Positions 7,901 through 16,903 of a DNA stretch of 64,000 nt are shown in pieces. The position numbers and the translations under genes are program-made. The notes beneath the pieces are model-generated. The model saw nothing but the letters and a program-made list of their open reading frames with translations, made no database searches and was not told the origin of the DNA. Origin of the DNA: JAGQSZ01 sp049647585. GTDB taxonomy: Bacteria > Actinomycetota > Acidimicrobiia > Acidimicrobiales > Microtrichaceae. Location: contig JBARXY010000028.1 of the NCBI GenBank assembly GCA_049647585.1, positions 124,001 through 188,000 of the forward strand, given 5' to 3'. How positions within the stretch are numbered: position 1 is the stretch's first letter; every line of letters begins with the position of its first letter.

Positions 7901-8783
7901 TGTCCACCCAAGTATTGAGAAAGGTCATGTTGACCGCGCATGTCGGTACATGACCATCACAACTTGGATCCGAGACGATGTCCAGCCACGCCGGTTTTCC
8001 GGCGCCCAGAGTCGATGCTCCCAGGCTGAAGGCCTGTGCCGGGGGAACGAGGGGATCCCGGCCACCCTGGATGATGTAGCCGGGAGGATCAGCTGCGTCG
8101 ACGAGGGTGACGGCTGACGCCGAGTCGAGCTTTGCGGCACTTGCACCGGGGCCGAGCCAAACGTCTGCCTGTAACGACGCGAGTCCCTCGGCACGGAGGT
8201 CATAGAAGCCCGATATGGCGATCCAACCGTCGACCGGCGACGTCTTCCCCCTGGGACTTCCGGGGTTGTTGGCGCCCAATCCGATCAGGGCCGCGATCGT
8301 TCCACCGGCGGAGTGCCCCGCCACGAGCACGGTCTTCGGATTCAGTCCGTGCGCGGGACCTTGGCTGCGGACCCAGTCGATGGCATGCGAGACGTCCTCG
8401 AGCGCCGCGGGGAACACGTTGACCGATCCGCTCGTTAGTCGGTAGTCAACGCTCATAACGGCGAAGCCCCGGTCCAACTGGTCGAGGATCGGATGCGCAT
8501 AGAGCCCAACCTCGGCACGACTACCGCTGTAGAAAGCGCCCGCATGTACCAGGACGATGACACCCCGGTTCCCACCGGCGCGGGCCTTGTAGACGCTGGC
8601 ATCCAGGCCATCGGAAAATTCGATCGTGGCGTCGGGAACGCGGGGTCCCCGTGCCAGCGCCGCACCGTCGGAGCGGGGCGAGGGCGGCACCACACAAGAA
8701 CTCAGCAACGCTGCCAGCGAGACCGCCAAAGCAACCATGGTGAGTGCTGTCAGGGGCCGTACCCGCGCGTCGATGGGTCTCAT
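7884..8783 (-). CDS. lipoprotein alpha/beta hydrolase (esterase/lipase)
   Basis: A 299-residue exported esterase from ATG 8783. The N-terminus has basic residues, a hydrophobic stretch and lipobox LLSSC with Cys30, so it is probably lipid-anchored. The hydrolase domain has VLVHAGAFYSGSR (HG-type oxyanion region with A in place of G), nucleophile Ser in GHSAGG, and C-terminal IIQGGRDPLVP with Asp and CDGHVPT with the likely His. It resembles the hormone-sensitive-lipase/carboxylesterase branch. It is the first gene of a pair with the sugar acetyltransferase; possibly both handle acylated surface glycans, which is inference. Confidence 0.82.
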   Translation of the reverse strand: MRPIDARVRPLTALTMVALAVSLAALLSSCVVPPSPRSDGAALARGPRVPDATIEFSDGLDASVYKARAGGNRGVIVLVHAGAFYSGSRAEVGLYAHPILDQLDRGFAVMSVDYRLTSGSVNVFPAALEDVSHAIDWVRSQGPAHGLNPKTVLVAGHSAGGTIAALIGLGANNPGSPRGKTSPVDGWIAISGFYDLRAEGLASLQADVWLGPGASAAKLDSASAVTLVDAADPPGYIIQGGRDPLVPPAQAFSLGASTLGAGKPAWLDIVSDPSCDGHVPTCAVNMTFLNTWVDNVAGR

Positions 8784-8895
8784 CGGCTCAGTGTGCCGGG
8801 AGATGAGCAAAACTCCTCACCGACAGGGCAGGTTTTTGTCCACCGGGCGCCTTTGGGGCGAGCCGGCGCGGTCGGGCGGCCGTAGTCTCGACCGA

Positions 8896-10203
8896 ATGGG
8901 CGACGACCTACTCGAAATCTCCGACCGGATTCTCACAGGCAGGCTCTCGATCGAGGATCACAGCCCCCTGTCGATCCGAGGTGGCACGACGTTGCACGAG
9001 GTTGGTGACGGCGTCGCTTTCGTGGAGAGCTTCGGAAACGTGACGGCACTTCTCGCAGGGGACTCGCTACTACTCATCGACGCCGGCGGCATTCTCCACG
9101 CCGGTGAGGTCCACGGACAGATCCGCCGCTGGAGTGTGGCTCCACTCCACACCGCGGTCTACACCCACGGCCATGTCGATCACGTCTTTTCGGTTCCGCT
9201 CTTCGAAGCCGAGGAACACAGGCAGTCCCCGCGTGTGATCGCCCACGAGAACGTGCCCCGCCGCTTCGACCGCTACAAGTTGACCCACGGCTACAACGGA
9301 CGGATCAACCAGAGGCAGTTCCAGCTGGATGCCCCGCTGTTCCCGGATGAGTTCCGCTATCCGGACGAGACCTACGTCGATGACCTGACGATCCGGGTCG
9401 AGGACCTGCAGGTCGAATTGCACCACGACAAGGGCGAGACCGATGACGGGACCTGGGCCTGGTTTCCGGAACGGAAACTGCTCTGCACCGGTGACCTGTT
9501 CATCTGGGCTGCGCCCAACTGCGGTAACCCCCAGAAGGTGCAGCGGTTCCCCTGGGAATGGGCCCGTGCGCTACGCAAGATGAGTGTCCTCGGAGCGGAA
9601 CTGATGCTGCCAGGTCACGGCTTGCCGATCGCTGGTGTCGAGCGGATCAGACTCGTGCTTTCCCAGACGGCCGAGCTGCTCGAATCGCTTCACTCCCAGG
9701 CGCTCGAGATGATGAATGCCGGAGCTCGACTCGACGAGCTGATCCACACCGTGCGGGTGCCTGACCACCTGCAGGGGCAACCCTGGCTCCAGCCGATCTA
9801 CGACGATCCCGAGTTCATCGTCAGAAACCTGTGGCGGCTCTACGGCGGCTGGTATGACGGAAACCCGGCGACTCTCAAGCCGGCCCCGGAGCGGGCACTC
9901 GCCCGGGAGTTGGCTGACCTGGCGGGAGGAGCGGGAGCGCTGACCGAACGCGCCCTCGAACTCAGCGCCACGGGAGACCACCGACTGGCATGTCACCTGA
10001 TCGAGTTCGCCGCTCTGTCGGACTCGGACCGCGGTATGGGTTCGGACCCCGGCGTGCACAGAGCCAGAGCCCAGATCTATCGCGACCGTGCCCGCGCCGA
10101 GCGCTCGCTTATGGCCAAGGGTGTCTATCGCTGGGCGCAGTCCGAGTCGACCAGAGCTTTGGCCGATGAGACGGACGGAACAGATGCTCCTGTCGACTCC
10201 TGA
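8896..10203 (+). CDS. MBL-fold metallo-hydrolase with alkylsulfatase-like C-terminus
   Basis: A 435-residue protein from ATG 8896. The metallo-beta-lactamase core has the metal motif THGHVDHV near residue 90, a later GHG (PGHGLPI) and a long C-terminal part with RNLWRLYGGWYDGNPATLKPAP. That last segment is characteristic of the SdsA1-type alkyl sulfatase dimerisation region (RxxWxxYxGWydGnP). The family hydrolyses alkyl sulfates or thioesters with two zinc ions. The sterol-carrier-like third domain of full alkyl sulfatases is absent, so the function may differ. A TAGTCT box (8883-8888) 7 nt upstream supports this start; no signal peptide is present. It converges with the aldo/keto reductase. 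Confidence 0.85.
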   Translation: MGDDLLEISDRILTGRLSIEDHSPLSIRGGTTLHEVGDGVAFVESFGNVTALLAGDSLLLIDAGGILHAGEVHGQIRRWSVAPLHTAVYTHGHVDHVFSVPLFEAEEHRQSPRVIAHENVPRRFDRYKLTHGYNGRINQRQFQLDAPLFPDEFRYPDETYVDDLTIRVEDLQVELHHDKGETDDGTWAWFPERKLLCTGDLFIWAAPNCGNPQKVQRFPWEWARALRKMSVLGAELMLPGHGLPIAGVERIRLVLSQTAELLESLHSQALEMMNAGARLDELIHTVRVPDHLQGQPWLQPIYDDPEFIVRNLWRLYGGWYDGNPATLKPAPERALARELADLAGGAGALTERALELSATGDHRLACHLIEFAALSDSDRGMGSDPGVHRARAQIYRDRARAERSLMAKGVYRWAQSESTRALADETDGTDAPVDS

Positions 10204-10233
10204 CTTCCGAGCCCGAATTGGCCGACTTGTCGA

Positions 10234-11229
10234 TCAGCCGTGCTGCCAGACCCTCTGTTTGATGGTCCGTTGACCGTCCAGGGCGACCTGATCGATTGCC
10301 TCGATATCGTCCTCGGTCAGCTCCCAACCGAGAGCCCCGGCGTTCTGGGCGGCCTGCATTGCATTCTTCGCACCAGGGATCGGCACAGCGCCCTTGGAGA
10401 TGATCCAGCGCAGGGCGACCTGTGCGGGGGTGCGACTGTCGTGGGCCAGACCGACCCGGCGCAGCTCGGCGACGACGCGATCGACCTGCTCCATCGGGTG
10501 TGCCGAGAAGGTCCGCTTGCCGGGAGGCGGATTCTGGGCGGAGTACTTCCCGGTGAGGCGACCCTGGCCGAGCGGTGAGTAGGCGAGCGGGACAACGCCC
10601 AGTCGTCGACACGCCTCCAGTAGTCCGCTCGACTCCGGATGTCGGCGGAGTGGCGAGAACTCGATCTGGTTCGAAGCGAGTTGGACTCCGCGCCCTGCGA
10701 GCTCGGCATGAATGGAGCCCATTTCGCGGATCGAGTAGTTCGAGACTCCGACTGCTTTGACGAGACCTTCTTGGTGGACCGCGGCCAGCGCTTCCGCCAT
10801 GACCGCGTGCGATCGCAGGCTGACTGGTCCGTGGATCTGGTAGAGGTCGACGCTCTCGATTCCGAGGCGGTCGAGGGATCCGAGAAGTGCTTCGCGTAGG
10901 GCGCTGTGGACGTTCAGCTTCCAGGGTGAAGGCATGAACTTGGTGGCGATGACGATGTCGTCGCGCCGCGAGGCGCTCTCGGCCAACAGTTTGCCGACGA
11001 TGCGTTCGCTCTCGCCGCCCCCATAGACCTCGGCGGTGTCGAACAGCGTGACCCCCGCATCGAGTGACGTGTGCCAGGCATCACTGATGGTCGACTCGTT
11101 CAGTGAGGAGTCGTAACCACCCATCCCCCAGGTGGACTCGTCACCCCAGGCCCATGTCCCGACACCCAGCGGCACCGTCGGAACCGTTGATTCTGCAAAC
11201 ACAACCTTGCCGTCATCGTTGGTTCCCAA
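10234..11229 (-). CDS. aldo/keto reductase
   Basis: A 331-residue NADPH-dependent aldo/keto reductase (TIM barrel). The catalytic tetrad is visible: Asp and Tyr in LFDTAEVYGGGESE, Lys in VIATKFMPS, and His in LYQIHGPVS. Cofactor-contact segments VGVSNYSIREM and VALRWIISKGAVPIPGAKNAMQAAQN follow in order. The start is TTG 11229, preceded by AGAAGGTG at good distance; an upstream start at 11346 would add 39 residues not found in the family. It reduces a carbonyl to an alcohol; the substrate is unknown. It reads toward and converges with the MBL-fold gene. Confidence 0.9.
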   Translation of the reverse strand: MGTNDDGKVVFAESTVPTVPLGVGTWAWGDESTWGMGGYDSSLNESTISDAWHTSLDAGVTLFDTAEVYGGGESERIVGKLLAESASRRDDIVIATKFMPSPWKLNVHSALREALLGSLDRLGIESVDLYQIHGPVSLRSHAVMAEALAAVHQEGLVKAVGVSNYSIREMGSIHAELAGRGVQLASNQIEFSPLRRHPESSGLLEACRRLGVVPLAYSPLGQGRLTGKYSAQNPPPGKRTFSAHPMEQVDRVVAELRRVGLAHDSRTPAQVALRWIISKGAVPIPGAKNAMQAAQNAGALGWELTEDDIEAIDQVALDGQRTIKQRVWQHG

Positions 11230-11405
11230 GTCGTCACCTTCTCTGTGATTCCGACGAGTACATACCCGGTCGGATCCGTACTCTAGGTGTCGTTTAGGGC
11301 TCAGTACTTGGGGCATCCACCATCGCCAGCAGCTCGCGAGCAACAAGCGCAGGCCCTCCTATCGGCACACGCGGATTCAAGGTGAAGGCTCCGGAAAACG
11401 GCAGG

Positions 11406-11444
11406 AGCCGGTGCTTTCGCCCCTTTTGGAGGAAGGCACCGGCT
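11406..11444 (-). terminator. rho-independent-like terminator of the RpoD-like sigma gene
   Basis: Arms AGCCGGTGC (11406-11414) and GCACCGGCT (11436-11444) form a perfect 9-bp stem that extends inward by four more pairs. On the minus strand it is followed by a short T run (CCGTTTTCC). It lies 26 bases after the sigma factor stop at 11470. Confidence 0.7.
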
Positions 11445-11469
11445 CGTTGGAACCGTGATCCGGCTTGGA

Positions 11470-12408
11470 TCAGACGTTCAGCAGGTCCCGTGCTCCGGTG
11501 TCGGCGGACGGGTGACGCAGCTTCGACATCGCCCGTGCCTCGATCTGACGGATGCGCTCCCGGGTCAGAGCGAAGTGCTCGCCGACCTCTTCGAGCGTGC
11601 GGGGCTCACCACGGTCCAGGCCGAAGCGGAGCTTAAGGATCTCGCGTTCGCGCTCATCGAGGGGAGAGAGCAGACGTCCGATTTCCTCGGGAAGCAACGC
11701 GAGCGAGGCCGCCTCGAAGGGGGTAACCGCACCACGGTCGGGGACCACGTCGCCCAACTCGGCGTCGCCGTCCTCACGCAGAGGTGTCGACAGCGACAGC
11801 GTGTCGGCCGCGAACAGCAAGGTCTCGGTGACCTTCGCCTCGGGCATCTCCAGGTCCGCCGCCAACTCTGCAAGAGTCGCCGGGCGACCGAGAGTCGTCT
11901 CGAGTCGGGTCCGTGCCTTCTGGACGCGGTTCATGGTGTCACCGGCGTGGACCGGGAGCCGGATGGTGCGCCCGGTGTTGGCGATACCACGTGTCAGGGC
12001 CTGACGGATCCACCAGGTTGCATAGGTGGAGAACTTGAACCCCTTGCGCCAGTCGAACTTCTCGACCGCGTGCATGAGACCCAGGTTGCCTTCCTGGACA
12101 AGGTCCAAAAGCGGCATTCCCGACGCCTGGTACTTCTTGGCGATCGACACGACGAGGCGCAGGTTGGATTGCACGAAAGTGCGCTCCGCGTTCTCGCCAT
12201 CACGGATCAGCCGGCGCAGTTCGCGCTTGCGGCCGGGGGCGACGCTCTTGCCGCCTTCATCTAGTTCTGTGCGGGCGTCACGGCCCGCTTCCATTGCCTG
12301 GGCCAGGCGTGCTTCATCGTCCTTGGTCAAAAGCGCGTACTGACCGATGTCCTTCAAGTACATTCGGACGAGATCTTCTTCGTCGCGCTCTACTCGCTGG
12401 TTCGCCAC
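11470..12408 (-). CDS. RpoD/HrdB-type RNA polymerase sigma factor
   Basis: A 312-residue group 1/2 sigma-70 factor. Region 1.2 is DLVRMYLKDIGQYALLTKDDE. Region 2 is visible from SNLRLVVSIAKKY, LLDLVQEGNLGLMHAVEKFDW and KGFKFSTYATWWIRQALTRG. Region 3 contains RTIRLPVHAGDTMNRV, and region 4 RTLEEVGEHFALTRERIRQ with the recognition helix. The long acidic N-terminus of classical principal sigmas is missing, so it looks like mycobacterial SigB or a short HrdB; whether it is the principal sigma here is undecided. The start has GAGGAGCC six bases upstream. A strong hairpin terminator follows, so it is probably monocistronic. Confidence 0.93.
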   Translation of the reverse strand: MANQRVERDEEDLVRMYLKDIGQYALLTKDDEARLAQAMEAGRDARTELDEGGKSVAPGRKRELRRLIRDGENAERTFVQSNLRLVVSIAKKYQASGMPLLDLVQEGNLGLMHAVEKFDWRKGFKFSTYATWWIRQALTRGIANTGRTIRLPVHAGDTMNRVQKARTRLETTLGRPATLAELAADLEMPEAKVTETLLFAADTLSLSTPLREDGDAELGDVVPDRGAVTPFEAASLALLPEEIGRLLSPLDEREREILKLRFGLDRGEPRTLEEVGEHFALTRERIRQIEARAMSKLRHPSADTGARDLLNV

Positions 12409-12700
12409 TGAGGCTCCTCGTTAACTGTCGTGGGAAGGCCACTCTCCGTACTGTTGAGCCGACACTCAACAGCAGAAGACATTGACCAGAAACTAATTCT
12501 ACGGGTCGTGTCAAGGGGCGGGCCCTCAACCGCGGCCGGGGGGTGCCGGGTTACAAGGGGAAACCCCCTCGGTCCGGCTGGCCTTCCCGACCATCCATCC
12601 GAATGTGTGGGGAATCTCACCCACTGTGATTCTGTATGCCCGAGACCGGGGATTATGGCGATTCGGGAACATTTCAGCGGCGAGCCTCGTTCTCGGGCTA

Positions 12701-13702
12701 GTGACACTCTCATCGATTCCCCTTTCCGTCCTCGACCTCGCCAACGTCAAAGCCGGGCATTCGAGCAGTGATGCTCTGGCTGACACGGAGCGTCTGGCGA
12801 TCGCCGCCGAGGAACTCGGATTCACCAGGTTCTGGGTGGCGGAGCACCACAACATGCCGGTGGTGGCGTCCACCTCACCACCGGTCCTGATCGCCCACGT
12901 GGCGTCTCGGACCACGAAGATCCGGGTCGGCTCGGGCGGAGTCATGTTGCCGAATCACGCGCCGCTCGTCGTCGCGGAGCAGTTCGCGATGCTCGAGGCT
13001 CTGAATCCCGGGCGCATCGATCTGGGCATCGGAAGGGCCCCCGGCACGGACCAGCACACCGCCCGTGCCCTCCGACGCAGCACCGAGAGGTTCACCGAAG
13101 ACGACTTCCCTCGCGACGTGCTCGACGTCATGGCGATGCTCGGCGACGTCCGGAACCCGGAACGACCCCTCAACCTGAGTGCCACGCCAGCCGCGGAGTC
13201 CCATCCCGACATCTGGCTGTTGGGATCCAGTAGCTACTCGGCCCAGCTCGCCGGAATCCTCGGGCTGCGATACAGCTACGCCCACCATTTCGGCAACGAG
13301 GACCCGTTCGCCGTCATGGATCTCTATCGTCGAGAGTTCAGACCTTCCAACGTCCTTGCTGAGCCCTATTCGATGCTCACAACCTCCGCCCTCATCGCCG
13401 ACACGGCGGAGGAGGCCGAATTTCTCGCAGGTCCGGCCAGGGTGATGGCCCTATCGTTGCGGACCGGACATATTGGTTCGATAGTCACTCCCGAGGAAGC
13501 CGCCGAGCGGGGCTTCACCGAACAGGAACTCGAAGTACTCGAGTATCTGCCCGCAATAAAGTTCGTCGGTGATCGCGACTCGGTGGTCACCCGCATCGAC
13601 AATCTGGTCAGAGCAACACAGGTGAACGAAGTCATGTTCACCGGCTCGACATACGCGCTGGAGGATCGACTGCGCACTCTCAAGGCCTTGATCGAGCCGT
13701 GA
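12701..13702 (+). CDS. LLM-class (luciferase-like) flavin-dependent oxidoreductase
   Basis: A 333-residue TIM-barrel luciferase-like monooxygenase. Family signatures are PLSVLDLANVKAG at the N-terminus, FTRFWVAEHHNMP, VGSGGVMLPNHAPLVVAEQFAMLEALNPGRIDLGIGRAPG, and IWLLGSSSYSAQLAGILG in order. It uses FMN or F420 to oxidise or reduce a small organic substrate. GTG 12701 is chosen because family members begin just before the PLSVLDL motif; the open frame extends to 12605 without similarity. Its TGA overlaps the GTG of the DAC-domain gene as GTGA (13699-13702), so the two are translationally coupled. Confidence 0.9.
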   Translation: MTLSSIPLSVLDLANVKAGHSSSDALADTERLAIAAEELGFTRFWVAEHHNMPVVASTSPPVLIAHVASRTTKIRVGSGGVMLPNHAPLVVAEQFAMLEALNPGRIDLGIGRAPGTDQHTARALRRSTERFTEDDFPRDVLDVMAMLGDVRNPERPLNLSATPAAESHPDIWLLGSSSYSAQLAGILGLRYSYAHHFGNEDPFAVMDLYRREFRPSNVLAEPYSMLTTSALIADTAEEAEFLAGPARVMALSLRTGHIGSIVTPEEAAERGFTEQELEVLEYLPAIKFVGDRDSVVTRIDNLVRATQVNEVMFTGSTYALEDRLRTLKALIEP

Positions 13703-15042
13703 GTTGGACTCGGACGTCGACCGCCGAGATCCTTCCCGAGGACCCAGCAGCGGACATGGTCGCTGAGGCGATCAGCGAGATTCTCCTGGGTGCGACCGTA
13801 GAGATTCTCTACTCACCTATCGGTATGGAGGGCGAGTCACTCCAACTCGCTGAACCCACGGCCTCGGCGACCGGAGAAGGGCCACCGGGCTGGCTGATGG
13901 AGATTCGACTTCAGCTCAGCCCGAAGCTGGCATCCCTATCGGGTTCGGACGGATCGCTGTTGCGCGAGTTGCTCGACTCGCTGCCCGAGTCCGGATTGAG
14001 AGCAGCTGCCGAGTTCCGTCCCGCGGTCAGGTCGAACAGCATCGGACCTGCGTTCCGCAGAGCCATTCGCGACACGGTGGTGTCGGAAGCGCTGACAAGT
14101 CTGTTGTCGGTGCGGTTCCACCACCCTGTCCGCCGGGACCTGATCGATGAGACCTTCGACTTTCTGATCGAACTCGGGGGCATTCGGGTCGAATCCCAGG
14201 ATCTGACCCATGGTGTGGTCATCACTGACGGAATCAAGGACGAGCCGCGACTGCGGTTCTCGTACCCGTCCGACATTCGCGATGCCAAACGTGCCCCGCT
14301 GCTGTTCGACGGACTCCGCTCGATTCTGGTGGTCGACTCCAAAGGCCGCGCAAGAACAGAGTTTCAGCGCGCCCGCCCGGACCGACTTCAGAGCAGCGAC
14401 CAGGCAGACGGCGATTCACTCGCTGCCGAGGCGACCCTCCACCTGGGCGGGCTTGCACTCATGTTGGAGTCCGACCGCACGATCCGGGCGTTCATCGATG
14501 GCCAACCGTTGCTGGTTCGTCGTGGGGAGCACTGGACCGCGTTTCCGCTGGAGTTGGGCAAGGCGATAACGAAGATGGTCGGTGGAGGAAACGCTGCCCA
14601 GCTGATCGTGCAGGCCGCCCTGCGAATTTCGAGCGAACGCCATGGCGCAATCCTCGCGATCGTGTCGGGGCCGAAGTCGCTCGATGGGATCGTTCCTCTG
14701 AAGGATCGCTATGACCTGCGCAACGAGATCGACCTGGATGCGATGCAGCCCGAGACGCGTCTTCACCATCTGATCGACGCGGTCGACCTGGATGTGGACA
14801 CGTTGACCAGGATCGCATCACTTGACGGCGCAACGATCATGGACCGAGATGCCAACCTGCTTGCCTACGGCGCGGTCGTTGCCAGTAGTGATTCACGAAA
14901 CGAGGGTGCCCGTACCGCGGCCGCCAAGACGCTGTCCCACAACGCGGATGTGGTCCTGAAGGTGTCCGTGGACGGGGACATCACCATCTTCCGCGCCGGT
15001 GCTGCACTGACGACGCTTCTGGGCCGGACCGGCAACACCTGA
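13699..15042 (+). CDS. divergent diadenylate-cyclase (DAC/DisA_N)-domain protein
   Basis: A 447-residue protein with a novel N-terminal part (about 1-290) and a C-terminal domain (about 300-440) that reads like a DAC domain. AALRISSERHGAILAIVSG matches the first DAC strand-helix unit. SLDGATIM carries the conserved DGA (376-378). NEGARTAAAKTLSHNADVVLK aligns with the GTRHRAA block but has R-T-A instead of R-H-R, and VSVDGDITIFRAG matches the VSEETGxIsv closing strand. DAC enzymes make c-di-AMP; loss of the RHR histidine suggests weak, altered or no catalysis. It may be a nucleotide sensor rather than an enzyme. The N-terminal ~290 residues contain mixed alpha/beta sequence I do not recognise. 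It is coupled to the LLM oxidoreductase. Confidence 0.6.
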   Translation: MSWTRTSTAEILPEDPAADMVAEAISEILLGATVEILYSPIGMEGESLQLAEPTASATGEGPPGWLMEIRLQLSPKLASLSGSDGSLLRELLDSLPESGLRAAAEFRPAVRSNSIGPAFRRAIRDTVVSEALTSLLSVRFHHPVRRDLIDETFDFLIELGGIRVESQDLTHGVVITDGIKDEPRLRFSYPSDIRDAKRAPLLFDGLRSILVVDSKGRARTEFQRARPDRLQSSDQADGDSLAAEATLHLGGLALMLESDRTIRAFIDGQPLLVRRGEHWTAFPLELGKAITKMVGGGNAAQLIVQAALRISSERHGAILAIVSGPKSLDGIVPLKDRYDLRNEIDLDAMQPETRLHHLIDAVDLDVDTLTRIASLDGATIMDRDANLLAYGAVVASSDSRNEGARTAAAKTLSHNADVVLKVSVDGDITIFRAGAALTTLLGRTGNT

Positions 15043-15089
15043 GCCGAGCTGCCTGGCTGTACCCTGCCCGAATCGCGTGGATGGAAGGC

Positions 15090-15190
15090 GGACGAATGCG
15101 GCTCAGCCGAAACGAGACCGACCAGACGAGGCTGGGCCTGACCGAATGAGACCGGCCCGAACGAGGATGGGGCTGACCCAATGAGACGTG
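15090..15190. repeat. three imperfect ~34-bp tandem repeats carrying nested mini-ORFs
   Basis: Units begin near 15090, 15125 and 15160, share GACGAGG...TGACC(G/C)AATGAGAC-type sequence, and end in the start region of the next gene. Each unit contains an ATG. ORF a (15096-15149, 17 codons) stops in an ATGA that starts ORF b (15146-15184, 12 codons), whose stop is an ATGA that starts the membrane protein at 15181. Confidence 0.8.
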
Positions 15191-16347
15191 CAGGGTCGTT
15201 GGCGCTGGGAATTCTGGCCTCGGTCGCACTAGTGGTCGCCACCGTCGGGGTGTGGGCTCAGGGGACGATTTTCAACCCGGACGAGGTAGCAGGCATAGCC
15301 AGCCGGACCTACGCGGATGCCGAAGTTCGGTCGGGACTCGCGGACTTTGTGACCGCACAGGCGCTTTCCCTGATCGACGTCGAGGAGTTGATCGCCAGCG
15401 TCTTGCCGGATCGCCTATCCCGACTGTCGCCACTGGCCCCGATGATCGCCGGAAGCGTGGAGGCCAACCTGCACACGCGGGTCGAGTCGCTCTTGGCAAC
15501 GGAGAGGGCAGCCGAACTTGTAGATTTCGCCGCCAGATCGGCCCACTCGTCAGCGATGCGGGTTCTTTCGGGGCAGAGCCCGGTCGGTGGAGTGTCCGTC
15601 GGTGACGGTGAGGTGAGGCTCAACCTGTTGCCCCTCATCAGTCGGGCTCTGATCGGAGCCCAGGGTCTGGGGGTGCTCGATCGGTTGTCCATCCCGGAGT
15701 TCGGTCGTGACGGCGACCCGCTCGATCAGCTCGACGAGTTGTCCGCCGTGCTGGGGCGCCCGCTTCCCGCCGATTTCGGGCAGCTCGTCATCTACCGCGG
15801 CTCCCAGGTCGACAGGGCCCAGACCACCGTTTCCCTCGCCCAACGAATCGTCGTCGCCGCCCACCGCGGTACCTGGTTGGCTGTAGCCGTGACGCTTCTT
15901 GCGGGCGCAGGATCGGTCCTTGCTGCCGGGTCGCGACGACGGGCAATTCTTTACCTGAGCCTGGCAGCGGGCGTGCTTCTCCTCGTTGTCCGATCGGCAA
16001 TTCCGGTAGTCATCGATCAGGCCTCCCAGCTCGTTGCAAACCCTGCCGGAAGCGCCGCTGTGGCCACGGCGTTGAAGAGCACCACAATCGGTTTGGGGAG
16101 CGTTCTCGGGTTGCTCGTTCTCGCTGCGACCGTTGTGGCGCTTGTGAGCTTGGCCACCCAGGGATTTGAGCTTCGTCAGTTGGCAATCGCGCTCGGTGCC
16201 GCTGCGGTGGCCATGATCGTCCTGATCGCCGGGCTCAGCACCTTGACGCTGGTGGCGGGAATCGCGGCTGGACTGCTCGTCAGCCTGGCGACGGTGCTTC
16301 GGGGACCGGGGCGGTGGGGACGGGCCCGACCCGTTCGATCCGCCTGA
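15181..16347 (+). CDS. multi-pass membrane protein of unknown function
   Basis: A 388-residue protein. It has one N-terminal membrane segment (LALGILASVALVVATVGVWA), a ~190-residue region likely outside the cell rich in short amphipathic helices (YADAEVRSGLADFVTAQAL, LLATERAAELVDFAARSA), and then four or five closely spaced membrane segments to the C-terminus. This arrangement recurs in uncharacterised actinobacterial membrane proteins; no enzymatic motif is visible. The ATG at 15181 is the third in a chain of overlapping ATGA junctions created by tandem repeats, so its translation may depend on reading of the two mini-ORFs. Its last 68 bases overlap the 3' end of the convergent gene. Confidence 0.7.
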   Translation: MRRAGSLALGILASVALVVATVGVWAQGTIFNPDEVAGIASRTYADAEVRSGLADFVTAQALSLIDVEELIASVLPDRLSRLSPLAPMIAGSVEANLHTRVESLLATERAAELVDFAARSAHSSAMRVLSGQSPVGGVSVGDGEVRLNLLPLISRALIGAQGLGVLDRLSIPEFGRDGDPLDQLDELSAVLGRPLPADFGQLVIYRGSQVDRAQTTVSLAQRIVVAAHRGTWLAVAVTLLAGAGSVLAAGSRRRAILYLSLAAGVLLLVVRSAIPVVIDQASQLVANPAGSAAVATALKSTTIGLGSVLGLLVLAATVVALVSLATQGFELRQLAIALGAAAVAMIVLIAGLSTLTLVAGIAAGLLVSLATVLRGPGRWGRARPVRSA

Positions 16348-16903
16348 CAAATCCCAGCATCGGCGTCACGGTCATTTCAACCGAGGTGCCCTCGAGCGAC
16401 TCCGAGGCGAGGTTGGGGCGGACATTCCATGAGTTGTTGCGGCCAGAAGATTCCAACACCAGCTCGGTACGACTCCGTCGTCCCATCTCTCGTGTATATC
16501 CGCTCTCGTCGCGTCGGCTGTACCAGAGCCGTTGGACGTACCAGGGAAGAAAGTCACCCGTACGCCGCTCCCGGACACTCACTACGGTCCCCTTGATCGT
16601 CCGGCGGACAACCAGGTCGATGGCTCCGACTACCAGGCGGGCCCCGTTGTAGAGGATTCCCAGCGCGGCCAACGCAGCTGCGCCCAGGGCAACACTGTCG
16701 ATCGTGGAGCGCCGTTCTTCGAGACCTGTGCCGGTTAGGTCCAGATCACCCCCACGGACCTGGAAGCTCGCATAGATGACTCCGCAGAAGATGGCCCCGG
16801 CGACAGCGCCACCTGTCACCAATCGACTTGGCGCCTGACCCCACCACGGCCGCAGGCGACGTCCCAGCATCGACTCGATCTGATCCACCTGGGTTCCGCT
16901 CAA
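16280..16903 (-). CDS. hypothetical membrane protein
   Basis: A 207-residue protein with two membrane segments (LVTGGAVAGAIFCGVIYASF and a second around VALGAAALAALGILYNGARLVVGAIDLVV) followed by a basic soluble domain of about 100 residues (VRRTIKGTVVSVRERRTGDFLPWYVQRLWYS...). The soluble part resembles small beta-barrel domains after membrane hairpins, without a recognisable family. The TTG start is supported by AAGGAG eight bases upstream. Its end overlaps the convergent membrane protein gene by 68 bases, a long overlap in which both frames must be maintained. Function unknown. Confidence 0.65.
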   Translation of the reverse strand: MSGTQVDQIESMLGRRLRPWWGQAPSRLVTGGAVAGAIFCGVIYASFQVRGGDLDLTGTGLEERRSTIDSVALGAAALAALGILYNGARLVVGAIDLVVRRTIKGTVVSVRERRTGDFLPWYVQRLWYSRRDESGYTREMGRRSRTELVLESSGRNNSWNVRPNLASESLEGTSVEMTVTPMLGFVRRIERVGPVPTAPVPEAPSPG

